This document shows positions 35,437 through 45,310 of a stretch of 64,000 bases of DNA, in pieces. The position numbers and the translations under genes are program-made. Origin of the DNA: Lachnoclostridium sp. An169 (GTDB taxonomy: Bacteria > Bacillota > Clostridia > Lachnospirales > Lachnospiraceae); NCBI RefSeq assembly GCF_002160525.1, contig NZ_NFKT01000014.1:58573-122572 (forward strand). Direction: 5' to 3'. The notes below the pieces were generated by a model. That model saw only the letters and a list, made by a program, of their open reading frames with translations. It did not search any database and was not told the DNA's origin. The first letter of the stretch is position 1, and the number at the start of each line of letters is the position of its first letter.

Positions 35437-36729
35437 CTATTGCCGCTCATCTGTATTCTGTTTTCTTTCGTGCCCTTCTGCATCCTCTGCTATAATGTCA
35501 TCCGCCGCCGTCTCCTCCTGCGCTCCCGCTGCCCGCTTTCTCTCCGCTGCCCGCGCCGCCTCTTTTTCCGGCTGACCGTTCTTAATATTCCGGTGCTTTT
35601 TCCTCAGATGCTTGTACACACTTGCCCGGAACAGGTTATACACCACCGATACGATGGGAATAAAGATCAGCATCCCGACAATCCCCATCAGGCTTCCGCC
35701 GATGGTCACGGCTGCCAGCACCCAGATCGACGGAAGGCCCACCGAGCGTCCTACCACTTTCGGGTAGATGAGATTACCTTCAATCTGCTGCAGCACGAGG
35801 AACATGATTATAAATCCGACCGCCTGCAGGGGATCTACCATTAATATAAGAAGAGCTCCCACAAAGCAGCCGATAAACGCGCCGAATATGGGGATCAGCG
35901 CGGTAAAGGCGATCAGAACGCTCACCAGAAGGGAATAGGGCATACTGAAGATGTTCATCACCACAAAGAACATCATCCCCAGAATCAGCGCCTCCACGCA
36001 CTGTCCTGTAAGGAAGTTCGTAAAGGAACGGTTGGTCAGCGAGCACACCTCAAGGCACCACTCCACCCGTTTTTCTGAGAGGAATGCATACATCACTTTC
36101 TGCACCTGGACTCTGAGTTTCTCTTTCTGCAGAAGAACATAGCACGCAAACACAAAGGCAATCACAAACGTGGTCACGCCGCTGACAATCGAGCCGATTG
36201 CCGACATTGTAGAATTCAGAATATTGCCCGCACCGTTCTGGAAGAAGCCAACCGCGCTCTCCATGATCCGGTCCACATTCAGGTTCAGGCTGTCCAGCCA
36301 TGCGGAAATCTCACTGTTATCCGTAAAAAGTTCCTCAAGGAAACGCTGTGCCTCCGGCACAAAATCACGGATCGTGATTCCCAGTGACAGAATCGTACGC
36401 GTCAGTTCCGGAATCACAACGAACATAACCAGTGCAACGACGCCGATTACAATCAGGAGTGTCAGCACAAGCGACACCGGTCTGGCAAGACGGTTTGCAA
36501 TCTTCTTATTTTTAAGCCAGCGGTTATAAAATACCTTTTCTTCCATAAAATTCATGGGAACATTCAGTACGAAGGCGATTCCGCCGCCAAGCAGGAACGG
36601 GAAAATAATGCCGAACACAAACACGACCGCGTCGATAATGATCCCGTAATTCCACAGTGCGATCAGTACGATAATTGTAAATAAGATCAGCTCTTTTATC
36701 TTTCTCATATTTTCCCGGTCAAGATTCAT
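35437..36729 (-). CDS. AI-2E-family membrane transporter
   Basis: This 430-residue protein matches the AI-2E/PerM/YtvI family (PF01594): seven to eight membrane helices (clusters at about residues 12-75, 145-180 and 235-330) and the C-terminal signature GSLMGIVGMLIFIPIVSVVYNLFRA. The charged cytoplasmic tail of about 65 residues is rich in Ala, Glu, Lys and Arg. Family members are exporters or ion antiporters (some move Na+/H+ or AI-2); the substrate here is unknown. GGAGG lies 7 bases before the ATG. The gene appears monocistronic. Confidence 0.88.
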   Translation of the reverse strand: MNLDRENMRKIKELILFTIIVLIALWNYGIIIDAVVFVFGIIFPFLLGGGIAFVLNVPMNFMEEKVFYNRWLKNKKIANRLARPVSLVLTLLIVIGVVALVMFVVIPELTRTILSLGITIRDFVPEAQRFLEELFTDNSEISAWLDSLNLNVDRIMESAVGFFQNGAGNILNSTMSAIGSIVSGVTTFVIAFVFACYVLLQKEKLRVQVQKVMYAFLSEKRVEWCLEVCSLTNRSFTNFLTGQCVEALILGMMFFVVMNIFSMPYSLLVSVLIAFTALIPIFGAFIGCFVGALLILMVDPLQAVGFIIMFLVLQQIEGNLIYPKVVGRSVGLPSIWVLAAVTIGGSLMGIVGMLIFIPIVSVVYNLFRASVYKHLRKKHRNIKNGQPEKEAARAAERKRAAGAQEETAADDIIAEDAEGHERKQNTDERQ

Positions 36730-36856
36730 AGTGTTCCTCCTTCTCCATGTTTGTCTATTCTATCACGCGTCCGCCATATGCTTCAACCCCCTGCAGCTTA
36801 AAAGTTTCTTAAACTTTTCTAAAGGCGAATATTATTTTCAGAAAATTTCGAAAATT

Positions 36857-36889
36857 AAAACAGCGCAGGTAATATCCCTGCGCCGTTTT
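36857..36889. terminator. Terminator between glgD copy 2 and the AI-2E-type gene
   Basis: The stem AAAACAGCGCAGG / CCCTGCGCCGTTTT (one mismatch, short loop) has T-rich flanks on the minus strand and ends the second glgC-glgD transcript. The remaining bases of this 199-base gap hold no further gene. Confidence 0.7.
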
Positions 36890-36928
36890 GTTTTCCTTAC
36901 TGTCCTGTTTTCTCTGATTTCCCGATTC

Positions 36929-38071
36929 CTAGACTCTTCTCCCCTTTTCCACAAACACCTGGAAAGTATCTGCTCCCCGGAGCTTTCTGTTTTCCGTAAT
37001 CACCACATTTTTATCTGTAATCACATAGTCAATGTCCGCTCCGGATTCCACGACGGTATCCTGCATCAGCACGCAGTTTCTTACCTTTGCTCCCTTGCGG
37101 ATCTTAACGCCCCTGAACAGAATACAGTTTTCCACATCACCCTCAATCACACAGCCGTCAGCGACCATTACGTTTTTCGCCCTGGCTCCCGGAATATAAC
37201 GTGTCGGATTGTCATCACGGATCTTTGTATAGATCTGCCCTTTATCGAACAGGGCATCCAGGTTCGCATCATCGAGCAGCTTCATATTTTCCTCATAATA
37301 ACTCCTCATATCGCAGATCCGGGCACAGTAGCCATCATACCTGTATCCCTGCACGTTAAGTGTCACAAGGTGAGGTGAAAGAATATCCCGCTCATAGAAA
37401 ACATAGCCGCGCACAAACGCCTGGCTGATCTGATCAATCAGAAGCTCTCTCTCAATGGCATAAATATTCATGGAAAAATTCTGTACGCCTGCCGCCTTGG
37501 AATTGATACGTATATTCGTCACCCGTTTATTCTCAAGTTCCAGTGTGTAATAGAGGGACTTGCTGTTCGTCTCGGACTCCAGGGCACTTGGCGGAAGTTC
37601 CTCCTCCCGGTACGCAATGGTTACATCCGCACCGCTTGCAATATGTTCCTCGAGAAAAGCGCCAAAATCAAAATTCACGGCAATATTTGTATCTGCCATC
37701 ACAACGTATTTCTCTTTCTGGCTCTTCAAAAATCCCAGAATGCTCGCCAGAGCCTCAACACGCCCATTGTAGACCTTTACCGTCTTCTCTGCAAACGGAG
37801 GCACAATATTCAGTCCGCCGTTCTTCCTGGTCAGATCCCATTCTCTTCCGGAACCCAGGTGATCCAGCAGGGAGTGGTAATTCTTGCGGACAATAACCGA
37901 AACATTGTCAATACCGCAGTTCACCATACTGGACAAAATAAAATCGATCATCCGGTAACGTCCCCCAAACGGAATGGAAGCCATCAGGCGGTCCGCCACA
38001 AGATCCGGGACAAGGTCATCATAACTGTTCGGGAAAATGATTCCCAATGCATCAATATTCGAATTTACCAC
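36929..38071 (-). CDS. glgD: Glucose-1-phosphate adenylyltransferase, GlgD subunit (copy 2)
   Basis: The 380-residue protein aligns with GlgD over its full length ([48 protein letters not shown]-terminal beta-helix). The start of the nucleotidyltransferase domain reads [35 protein letters not shown], so the glycine-rich loop that binds ATP in GlgC is lost completely. It is most likely a catalytically dead regulatory partner of the adjacent GlgC. Its start overlaps the glgC stop by 7 bases. It is more diverged from the catalytic type than GlgD copy 1. Confidence 0.9.
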   Translation of the reverse strand: MVNSNIDALGIIFPNSYDDLVPDLVADRLMASIPFGGRYRMIDFILSSMVNCGIDNVSVIVRKNYHSLLDHLGSGREWDLTRKNGGLNIVPPFAEKTVKVYNGRVEALASILGFLKSQKEKYVVMADTNIAVNFDFGAFLEEHIASGADVTIAYREEELPPSALESETNSKSLYYTLELENKRVTNIRINSKAAGVQNFSMNIYAIERELLIDQISQAFVRGYVFYERDILSPHLVTLNVQGYRYDGYCARICDMRSYYEENMKLLDDANLDALFDKGQIYTKIRDDNPTRYIPGARAKNVMVADGCVIEGDVENCILFRGVKIRKGAKVRNCVLMQDTVVESGADIDYVITDKNVVITENRKLRGADTFQVFVEKGRRV

Positions 38072-39273
38072 TGCTCTTCACCTTCCTTTACATGATTGCT
38101 GACCATGGCATTGGGGCCGATCTTGGCTCCGGCTCCCACCTCTACGCCGCTTCCCACTGTCGCCACGCCTCTGTTGTCCCCCTCAGGCATCGCACCAACC
38201 ACGGCATTCTCACCGATCGTAACATTCTCCGCCACAATGCAGTGTTTCACCACTGCTCCCGCTTTGATCGTTGTACCGCCCATCACAACGGCATCTTCCA
38301 CTTCCGCGCCTTCTTCCACTCTCACTCCCGCAAAAAGGATGGAATGTTTTACATGGCCGTTAATCCGGCATCCATCTGTAATCATGGAATTCTCCACAAC
38401 CCCGGTCTCGCCGATCTTATGTCCGGTCATACCGCTGTTTCTGCTGTAGATCTTCCACTCTTCGTCAAACAGGTCGATTCCGCTGTGCTCCGGATCGAGC
38501 ACTTCCATGTTCGCCTCCCATAGAGACGGGATCGTACCCACATCTTTCCAGTACCCGCTGAAACGGTAGGCATACATCTTTCTCTCGTCGCGGAGCAGAT
38601 TCGGGATAATGTTGTTTCCAAAGTCATTCTCGGAATTCGGATCCGCCTCATCTTCTTCCAGATATTTTCTCAGGATATCCCAGTTAAAAATATAGATTCC
38701 CATGGACGCAAGGTTCGACTTCGGGTTCTTCGGCTTCTCCTGGAACTCGGTGATCCTGTCGTTCTCATCCGTTACCATCAGTCCGAAACGGGACGCATCC
38801 TCCCAGGGCACTTCCATGACTGCCACAGAGAACTCCGCCCCTTTCTCTTTGTGGAACTTCAGAAAATCACTGTAGTCCTGTTTGCAGATCTGGTCGCCGG
38901 AAAGGATAATCACATATTCCGGATCATAGCGCTCAATAAAGGAAATATTCTGATAGATGGCATTTGCCGTCCCCTTATACCAGTCGGAACCGGTCGCCTG
39001 CTGATACGGCGGGAGCACATGGACGCCGCCGTGCAGCCGGTCCAGATCCCAGGGCTGTCCGTTTCCTATGTACTCATTCAGCACCAGCGGCTGGTACTGG
39101 GTAAGGATTCCCACCGTATCAATTCCGGAGTTGACGCAGTTCGACAGCGGAAAATCGATGATACGATATTTTCCGCCGAAAGGAACCGCTGGTTTTGCCA
39201 GATTCTGTGTCAGGGCATAGAGACGCGACCCCTGACCTCCGGCAAGAAGCATTGCAATCATTTCTTTGGCCAT
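38065..39273 (-). CDS. glgC: Glucose-1-phosphate adenylyltransferase GlgC (copy 2)
   Basis: This 402-residue ADP-glucose pyrophosphorylase keeps the intact catalytic loop ([30 protein letters not shown]), [11 protein letters not shown] in place of the usual [31 protein letters not shown] and the hexapeptide-repeat C-terminus. Substitution of the usual histidine, tyrosine and methionine in the active-site motif is a visible difference from copy 1 ([11 protein letters not shown]). It is the first gene of the second glgC-glgD operon and divergent from the AAA-ATPase gene. Confidence 0.94.
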   Translation of the reverse strand: MAKEMIAMLLAGGQGSRLYALTQNLAKPAVPFGGKYRIIDFPLSNCVNSGIDTVGILTQYQPLVLNEYIGNGQPWDLDRLHGGVHVLPPYQQATGSDWYKGTANAIYQNISFIERYDPEYVIILSGDQICKQDYSDFLKFHKEKGAEFSVAVMEVPWEDASRFGLMVTDENDRITEFQEKPKNPKSNLASMGIYIFNWDILRKYLEEDEADPNSENDFGNNIIPNLLRDERKMYAYRFSGYWKDVGTIPSLWEANMEVLDPEHSGIDLFDEEWKIYSRNSGMTGHKIGETGVVENSMITDGCRINGHVKHSILFAGVRVEEGAEVEDAVVMGGTTIKAGAVVKHCIVAENVTIGENAVVGAMPEGDNRGVATVGSGVEVGAGAKIGPNAMVSNHVKEGEEQW

Positions 39274-39563
39274 AATTCTTCCCCCATTCTATATTATTTT
39301 GCATTTTTGGGTATAAATCATATTCTTATTATCCAAAACCGCAATATATATGATTAAATTGTACATCATATTCATAGAAATTTGAAGAAAATTTATGCAG
39401 AAATAACATTTTCCCATTTTCTTTTTCCCCATTGCCGTCTATTATCGTGGCATGGTATACTTATAATAAGTATGTACTTCAATTGACACATGACACATAT
39501 TCCGTGCAGGCATACATTCTAAGTTGAACAACCCCATAGAAGCAGACCAGGAGGTGGTGCGGC
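39274..39563. promoter_or_regulatory. Divergent region with palindrome over a -10 element
   Basis: The 290-base gap between glgC copy 2 and the AAA-ATPase gene holds a perfect 17-base inverted repeat (ATACTTAT-A-ATAAGTAT, 39457-39473). It contains a plus-strand TATAAT (39462-39467) without a good -35. It could be an operator overlapping the AAA-ATPase promoter. No gene is seen here. Confidence 0.45.
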
Positions 39564-41225
39564 ATGAAGCCAGTTACAACAGGTACAGAAGATTTCAGAG
39601 AATTTCTGACAGGGAACTTCTATTATATTGATAAAACCGATTTTATTGAAACTGTCTTTCACGAAAAAGTCTCGCTGTTCACGCGTCCCCGCCGCTTCGG
39701 AAAGACGCTGAACATGAGTATGCTCTATTACTTCTTTTCCAACAAAGAACAGGAGAGTGCCCGGTTATTTAACGGAATGAAGATCTCGAAAAATACGGAG
39801 ATCATGCGTCATCAGAATCAGTATCCGGTTATCTTTCTGACACTGAAGGATATGAAAAATCCGGATTTCAAACAGCAGACTGATTATTTTTCTTTCCTCA
39901 TTGCACGGGAAGTTCGGAATCATGAAGAATTATTCGAAAGCCCGCATCTTCTGCCAAGCGAAAAGGAAACACTGAAACGTTATGATTTCAGGCAGGCCGA
40001 CCTGATTGATCTGCAGAATGCACTGCTTAATCTCTGCACCTGCCTTGAAAAGCATTATCAGAAAAAAGTAATCCTTCTGATTGATGAATACGACGTTCCC
40101 CTGCAAAGCGCGTTTCTCAACGGCTATTATAATGAAATGTCTCACTTCATCAGCGCTGTGTTCAGCTCTGCCCTCAAAACGAACCCGAGCCTGGAGCGGG
40201 GAGTGCTGACCGGATGCCTTCGCATTGCAAAGGAGAGTATTTTTACCGGTCTGAATAATTTCAGCGTATACTCAATCTTCAACAAAGACGCCTCCTCACG
40301 TCATTTCGGTTTTACAAACGATGAAGTCGACCAGATCCTGCGGGATTATCAGCTGACCGATTATAAAAACAAGACCGCAGAATGGTACAACGGATATCTT
40401 TTCGGGAATGAAGAGATTTACAATCCCTGGAGCGTCCTCAATTATGTGAAGCAGATCGTATACGGCAATGATGCGCAGCCCAGATCCTACTGGGCAAACA
40501 CAAGCAGCAATGATATTGTCTACAATTATATTAAGACAGGCACATATGAGATGAAGCAGACGTTCGAGGCACTGGTGCAGGGGCATGCGGTTACCGAGCA
40601 CATAGCAGAAGAACTGACCTACCGGGAAATGGATGATACGGAGAATATTTACAGCTTTATGCTCTTTACCGGATACCTGAAAATAAAGGAATCAGTCTGC
40701 GGCACGGATGGCGAACCGCTGCCCGGAATGTACCGCCTGGTCATTCCCAACAAAGAGGTACAGATCATATTTGAGAATCAGTTCCAGAAGTACTTTTCTG
40801 ACTATGTACGGGACAAAAAAGGACTGCTCCTGGATGATCTGAAAGAAGGCAGGGTAAATCAGGCGAACCTGCTGCTGAATGACATTCTCTTCAACTCTGT
40901 CAGCTTTTATGACAACTACGAAGCATTTTATCATGGTTTTATGACCGGACTGTTTGCAGGATATTCTGTAGAATCCAACATGGAGAGCGGCGAAGGACGG
41001 TTCGACATCGCTGTTCTCTCTCCCAGCCCGTTTGGCACGAACGTGGTAATCGAATGCAAGAAATCAAAGGAACGGAAAGACCTGAAAACAGACAGCCGGA
41101 ACGCCGCGCAGCAGATCATTGAGAAAAAGTATATCGAAGGCCTGCATGCGCGGGGTTACGATATAGTACGGGGATATGGGATTGCTTTTTATGAAAAGGG
41201 GTGCTATATCACAGCAGCGGAATGA
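39564..41225 (+). CDS. AAA-ATPase-like / PD-(D/E)XK nuclease fusion protein
   Basis: This 553-residue protein belongs to a family common in Lachnospiraceae and Bacteroidetes: an N-terminal AAA-ATPase-like domain (PF09820; YIDKTDFI, the P-loop variant TRPRRFGKTLNMSM at about residues 40-53, and the Walker B-like VILLIDEYDVPL) and a C-terminal PD-(D/E)XK nuclease domain (PF08011; RFDIAVLSPSP followed by VVIECKKSK, about residues 475-500). Its biological role is not established; a mobile or defence-related function is often suspected. AGGAGG lies before the ATG. It stands alone between glg copy 2 and the sugar locus. Confidence 0.88.
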   Translation: MKPVTTGTEDFREFLTGNFYYIDKTDFIETVFHEKVSLFTRPRRFGKTLNMSMLYYFFSNKEQESARLFNGMKISKNTEIMRHQNQYPVIFLTLKDMKNPDFKQQTDYFSFLIAREVRNHEELFESPHLLPSEKETLKRYDFRQADLIDLQNALLNLCTCLEKHYQKKVILLIDEYDVPLQSAFLNGYYNEMSHFISAVFSSALKTNPSLERGVLTGCLRIAKESIFTGLNNFSVYSIFNKDASSRHFGFTNDEVDQILRDYQLTDYKNKTAEWYNGYLFGNEEIYNPWSVLNYVKQIVYGNDAQPRSYWANTSSNDIVYNYIKTGTYEMKQTFEALVQGHAVTEHIAEELTYREMDDTENIYSFMLFTGYLKIKESVCGTDGEPLPGMYRLVIPNKEVQIIFENQFQKYFSDYVRDKKGLLLDDLKEGRVNQANLLLNDILFNSVSFYDNYEAFYHGFMTGLFAGYSVESNMESGEGRFDIAVLSPSPFGTNVVIECKKSKERKDLKTDSRNAAQQIIEKKYIEGLHARGYDIVRGYGIAFYEKGCYITAAE

Positions 41226-41257
41226 CATTCCCCTCTTTAATAAAAATATGGAATTAC

Positions 41258-41304
41258 AAAAATCCGGAAGATTCTCCTGTATCAGCAGAAGTCTTCCGGA
41301 TTTT
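41258..41304. terminator. Bidirectional terminator between AAA-ATPase and GH20 genes
   Basis: The 13-base inverted repeat AAAATCCGGAAGA / TCTTCCGGATTTT, with a 20-base loop, serves both convergent genes; T-rich ends occur on either strand. Confidence 0.8.
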
Positions 41305-41371
41305 CAGGCAATCCCCCGTATCATATAGTTAAAGCTTGTGTTTTGCAAATTGTACCAATATCACATTTCTA

Positions 41372-43366
41372 TCATATTCCTGCCATATTTCCCGCACTTA
41401 CAATATATTCCCAGAGCGGAGCCGCACAGAGTCTGTGATCCTTATTCTGCCTGTCTACGGCATAAGACAGCCTGTCTTCTTCCAGCTCCTCCAGACGTTC
41501 AACCTCTCCGGAGATCCATGCTTCCAGGCGTCTCCGGGCAGATTCCAGGCGGACTGCCACCCCACCGAAACGGATATCCAGCACCTCATATCCAAATGGC
41601 CTGCACTCTTCAAACCAGATTTTTCCTCTTAATTCCTTCATTTCTCGCACTTTTTCCACACAGAAACCAATTTTTTCACAGAGTTTTTTCATCCTTTTCC
41701 GGTCATTTTCGAGATATGTCTGCCGGATCTCTGTACCCAGCCCTGCTTTCTCCGCAAGCAGCTGCGCCACTGTTCTGTAATAGATGAACAATTCTTTTTC
41801 CGGTGTTTCCGCCCTGCCTTCTGTCACCAGTTCCAGTTCTTTTGCCAGGCCGCGGTAATATTTATCCAGTCCCATTCCTTTCGTCTGCTCATCAAAGAGC
41901 CCCAGCATGACATCCTGATAGAAGAGAAATTTCGAGGGGTTATCTGCACACTCATTATCCGGAAGAATACCCGCCGGACTGTCGAACTTATCGAGAATCC
42001 GCCACGCCTCCGGACTGTACCCGGTCAGCAGTTCCAGCCACTTATTAAAATGTATATCCGCCAGTGTTTTCCGTTCTGTATCTTCTTTCTCCGGCGGATA
42101 GCAGAGCCGGGCAAAGTACAGTGCCGAAAAGAACAGTGTCCGCACCGGCGTCTCTGCCCCGTTGTCAAACCAGAATGTACAGAACAGTTTTCTGATTCCC
42201 TGTTCCCGGCACGCTCTCACCCCCTCGGCAAGTGTCCGCTCTGCCTTCCGGTAGTTCGGAGACAGACCGTTCCACGTCCATCCGCCTCCTGCAAAGACAA
42301 TCCTGTCTGTCAGTTTCCGATGCAGGCGGATATTCTTCTCATAGTCGCTGCCGTCATGATGGTAATAGTCCCAGTAGACCAGAGACAGATTGCCGGGGAT
42401 CTGTATCTTTGCTCCGGGTTGTGCGTCGGAAAGGATAAATTCCGTGTCTTCCGGCAGATCATAATATCCGCCGGAAGGTGATTTCAGCCGGAAGAACATA
42501 TCGCTCCACATCATCGGCTCCACCCCAAGCTCCTCACAGATCCGGCACACCATCTCCAGATGATCTGTCATAATCCGGTAACGCTCCCGATAGCCGTTAT
42601 TCCGGAGATACTGCCCCAGTCCGAGCATGGCAGCCTCATCCATTCCCACATGAATCTTTTTTGTGGAAAAAGGCATGGATGCATTCCGGATCATCCTGCG
42701 CACAAGCATTTCCGTGTCCGGAGATCCTGCCAGAAGGATATCCTCCGTGTCTCTGTAACGGGCACTCTGATTCCAGCGAAGGTATGTGTGAAGATGCGCC
42801 AGTGTCTGAATCGTCGGGATCAATTCCACCCCGAAGTTTCTTCCATATGCGTCCAGCTCCTGCAGTTCTTCTCTTTTGTATCTTCCGCGGAAAGCACCGA
42901 AATACGGTTCTTCCGGAATCTCATACAAATCTTCCATATACAGGTAAAGCTGACCGATACCGCAGGCCGCGCAGAGACGGATTACCTCTTTTAAAAACGG
43001 CAGGGCAGGCGCTGCATTTCTGGAACAGTCCAGCATAATCCCTGTTTCGTCAAAAGCAATCTTCTCTGTTATCTCAAATGTCTCCCGCTGTTCCAGGGCT
43101 TTCTCCATCAGCGCAAGGTGCAGACCTCGGTAGAAATGCACCGCCTGCTGCCCGGAAATAACAAGAGAACTTCCATCGTATGCCACCCGCAGGGAAGAAA
43201 CGGATTTATCCGGTATCCAGCGCAGAATAACGGAAGGTATCCCGGTTTCGGCAGTTATTTCGGCGGTTTCGGAATCCGTTCCCGCACATTTGTGTCCGTA
43301 ATGATATAGAAACTCCCGGGCCGAACGGGCAATTTCAACGGGTAAGGATGTCAGATTGAATCTCAT
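41372..43366 (-). CDS. Glycoside hydrolase family 20-like protein
   Basis: The 664-residue protein has an N-terminal small domain (about residues 1-100), a TIM barrel with the GH20 catalytic Asp-Glu pair (Asp243-Glu244 in KIHVGMDEA) and an extended helical C-terminal region (about 460-664). GH20 enzymes are exo-beta-N-acetylhexosaminidases using substrate-assisted catalysis. No signal peptide is present. A start 37 codons upstream exists, but AGAGGAG lies 8 bases before the ATG at 43366 and the extra residues look non-coding. It follows the GH8 gene but is separated by a terminator, so it is probably independently transcribed. A hexosaminidase is an unexpected member of a xylan-type locus. 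Confidence 0.8.
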   Translation of the reverse strand: MRFNLTSLPVEIARSAREFLYHYGHKCAGTDSETAEITAETGIPSVILRWIPDKSVSSLRVAYDGSSLVISGQQAVHFYRGLHLALMEKALEQRETFEITEKIAFDETGIMLDCSRNAAPALPFLKEVIRLCAACGIGQLYLYMEDLYEIPEEPYFGAFRGRYKREELQELDAYGRNFGVELIPTIQTLAHLHTYLRWNQSARYRDTEDILLAGSPDTEMLVRRMIRNASMPFSTKKIHVGMDEAAMLGLGQYLRNNGYRERYRIMTDHLEMVCRICEELGVEPMMWSDMFFRLKSPSGGYYDLPEDTEFILSDAQPGAKIQIPGNLSLVYWDYYHHDGSDYEKNIRLHRKLTDRIVFAGGGWTWNGLSPNYRKAERTLAEGVRACREQGIRKLFCTFWFDNGAETPVRTLFFSALYFARLCYPPEKEDTERKTLADIHFNKWLELLTGYSPEAWRILDKFDSPAGILPDNECADNPSKFLFYQDVMLGLFDEQTKGMGLDKYYRGLAKELELVTEGRAETPEKELFIYYRTVAQLLAEKAGLGTEIRQTYLENDRKRMKKLCEKIGFCVEKVREMKELRGKIWFEECRPFGYEVLDIRFGGVAVRLESARRRLEAWISGEVERLEELEEDRLSYAVDRQNKDHRLCAAPLWEYIVSAGNMAGI

Positions 43367-43466
43367 GGCGGATCTCCTCTCTGGTTGATGATTTTTACAA
43401 CAACAGCTCTTTTTCATCAATTTACCATATGAGGAAAAACGGCGCAAGATAAAGCATAAAAAATGG

Positions 43467-43499
43467 ACGGGAGACATCCCTAAGGATTATGTCTCCCGT
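43467..43499 (-). terminator. Terminator overlapping the end of the GH8 gene
   Basis: An 11-bp perfect stem (ACGGGAGACAT / ATGTCTCCCGT), followed on the minus strand by CCATTTTTTA, contains the GH8 stop codon and ends the ABC-importer/GH8 operon. Confidence 0.8.
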
Positions 43500-44641
43500 T
43501 TCCAGATCCGATACTCCCCGCCAAGCGCCAGCAGGGCAAAGAAATACAGACAGTTATCGTAATACCTTCTCCCGCCTGTCCGAAGCGGCGTCTCCCAGAA
43601 TCTTCTCACCCACTCTTTTGCATAAGGACCGTCCGCAGCCAGGGACGCCTGGGCGTTGACCGCCGCCACTGCAGTCGGGTGAAGCGCCCTCTGATCCACG
43701 GGAGTTCCGTCCGTCAGATATACGCCGTCCAGGCTTTCGCCGGCATCTTCAGAATAAAATTTCTGAAGCCTGTTGGCTGTCTCGCGCTCCCACTCATGCG
43801 GACCGAACCATGCGTAATCCAGTCCGATGTTTGCGATTGTCCGGTATGCATCGCTGTAGTACCAGTCATGCCTCCCGAACTTTTCCGTATCTCCGGTGTG
43901 CGGTTTTCCGTCATAATCCGCGTACTCCGCGCTCAGACCGGTGAGAGGATGGCAGGCTTTTCTCAGATACTGCCTGCTTGCCTCCGCCGCTTTTTTCCAG
44001 AACGCCCGGTCCTCCTCATCCGCCCACAGAGCAAAAAGTTCGTAAAAATGGGGCAGATGATAGGACGGGTCCGTAAATTCACAGTCCGGAATAAAGCGGA
44101 TCAGCCGGTTCTCCCGGTTCCACATTGCCCTGCCCGTCCCCGGCTTTTCTCCTTTATGGAGGCAGTCTCGGAGGATCTTTCTGGCTTCCCGGGAATATGC
44201 AAATATCCCCTCTCCGTCGCCCCACCGTGCCGAGGCGAAGAACAGCGCCATTGCAAAGAACTCCTCTCCGTCCGGGGCAGGACCGTACGAATTTTTCGTT
44301 CCGTCCGTGGCGCAGGACCAGGCAAAATATCCTGCATTTTCTCCGCTTTCCATATACATATAGGTTTTTGCCCATTTCCATATCCGGTCAAATTCATCCC
44401 TGCGGTTCATCTGAACGCACATCATCATTCCATAGGACATCCCCTCAGTCCGCACATCGTGGTTTCCCGTATCTTCTATATATCCCATATCACTGCCCAC
44501 GGGATGATAGATCCGTTCTTCCTCGGCACCGTAAAACAGCGTCAGGAATGTCTGTTCGATTTTCCTGCTGACTTCTTCTTCGGAGTATCCGAGCCTGAGG
44601 AACCAGTTATCGTATTCTCCTGTATAAAATGCTCCGCACAT
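43487..44641 (-). CDS. GH8 reducing-end xylose-releasing exo-oligoxylanase
   Basis: The 384-residue protein matches family 8 Rex enzymes (EC 3.2.1.156): TGNHDVRTEGMSYGMMM with the acid Glu66, the AWSCATDGTKNSYGPAPDGEEFFAMAL stretch and WYYSDAYRTIANIGLDYAWF with the probable base aspartate near residue 255. Rex removes single xylose from the reducing end of xylo-oligosaccharides in the cytoplasm. No signal peptide. The start at 44641 (MCGAFYTGEY) has GGGGGAG nine bases upstream, four bases after the YesL stop; an earlier ATG lacks such a site. It is the last gene of the importer operon. Confidence 0.9.
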   Translation of the reverse strand: MCGAFYTGEYDNWFLRLGYSEEEVSRKIEQTFLTLFYGAEEERIYHPVGSDMGYIEDTGNHDVRTEGMSYGMMMCVQMNRRDEFDRIWKWAKTYMYMESGENAGYFAWSCATDGTKNSYGPAPDGEEFFAMALFFASARWGDGEGIFAYSREARKILRDCLHKGEKPGTGRAMWNRENRLIRFIPDCEFTDPSYHLPHFYELFALWADEEDRAFWKKAAEASRQYLRKACHPLTGLSAEYADYDGKPHTGDTEKFGRHDWYYSDAYRTIANIGLDYAWFGPHEWERETANRLQKFYSEDAGESLDGVYLTDGTPVDQRALHPTAVAAVNAQASLAADGPYAKEWVRRFWETPLRTGGRRYYDNCLYFFALLALGGEYRIWKRET

Positions 44642-44645
44642 CGTC

Positions 44646-45269
44646 TCATTCTCCCCCTTCATATTTTGAAAATACCTTCACAAAAAGGACTGACTGCACG
44701 TATGCCATCACGGAAAAACCCGCTACTGCCATGAACGTCCAGAATGCCTTCGTGAAAATCAGCAGGAAAATAATTCCCGCCCAGATCAGCAGCAGAAGCA
44801 TCGTTTCCTTCAAATCAAATACCGCCAGGATCAGCGCGTTTTTTACGGTCGCTGCGATGCTGTTTTCAAATCTGGCTGTCAGCGCAAATACATAGAGCAG
44901 GGATAGGATACCGCAAGCAGCGAATATACACAGAACAGCCAGCGCAGCTGTCTTTATCCCTGCTGTGAACGCCCCCTTCTGCCAGTACGAAAATCCATAG
45001 GCAATCAGGACGCCTGCCCCGCAGTAGATGCAGGAAAGCGCAAACGACTTTCCGAAGTTGGCGGCAAACGCCTTGAGATAGGGTTTTACAATATACCCGT
45101 CCTCATGGCGCGCCTGCCGCATGGAGACGGCGTACAGGGCACTCAGCGCTGGTCCGGCCGTAACAACCGGAGCGCAGCATATAATAAACAGAATATTCAG
45201 AATCATAAAATCAGCTGCTCTTCCAAGAAACTCCAGCACCGGGCTGTCCAGATTAATCTTCATTCTCAC
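44646..45269 (-). CDS. yesL: YesL-family membrane protein (DUF624)
   Basis: The 207-residue protein has five to six membrane helices (MILNILFIICCAPVVTAGPALSALYAVSM near the N-terminus) and matches the YesL/DUF624 family. Such proteins accompany YesMN-type regulated ABC sugar importers in Firmicutes; the role may be to assist the transporter or signalling, but is not settled. It lies between the second permease gene and the GH8 gene, as expected for the locus. Confidence 0.88.
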   Translation of the reverse strand: MRMKINLDSPVLEFLGRAADFMILNILFIICCAPVVTAGPALSALYAVSMRQARHEDGYIVKPYLKAFAANFGKSFALSCIYCGAGVLIAYGFSYWQKGAFTAGIKTAALAVLCIFAACGILSLLYVFALTARFENSIAATVKNALILAVFDLKETMLLLLIWAGIIFLLIFTKAFWTFMAVAGFSVMAYVQSVLFVKVFSKYEGGE

Positions 45270-45310
45270 ATTCTCCTTTTCCCTGTATTCTCACGCCTGT
45301 TCTTCCACTC

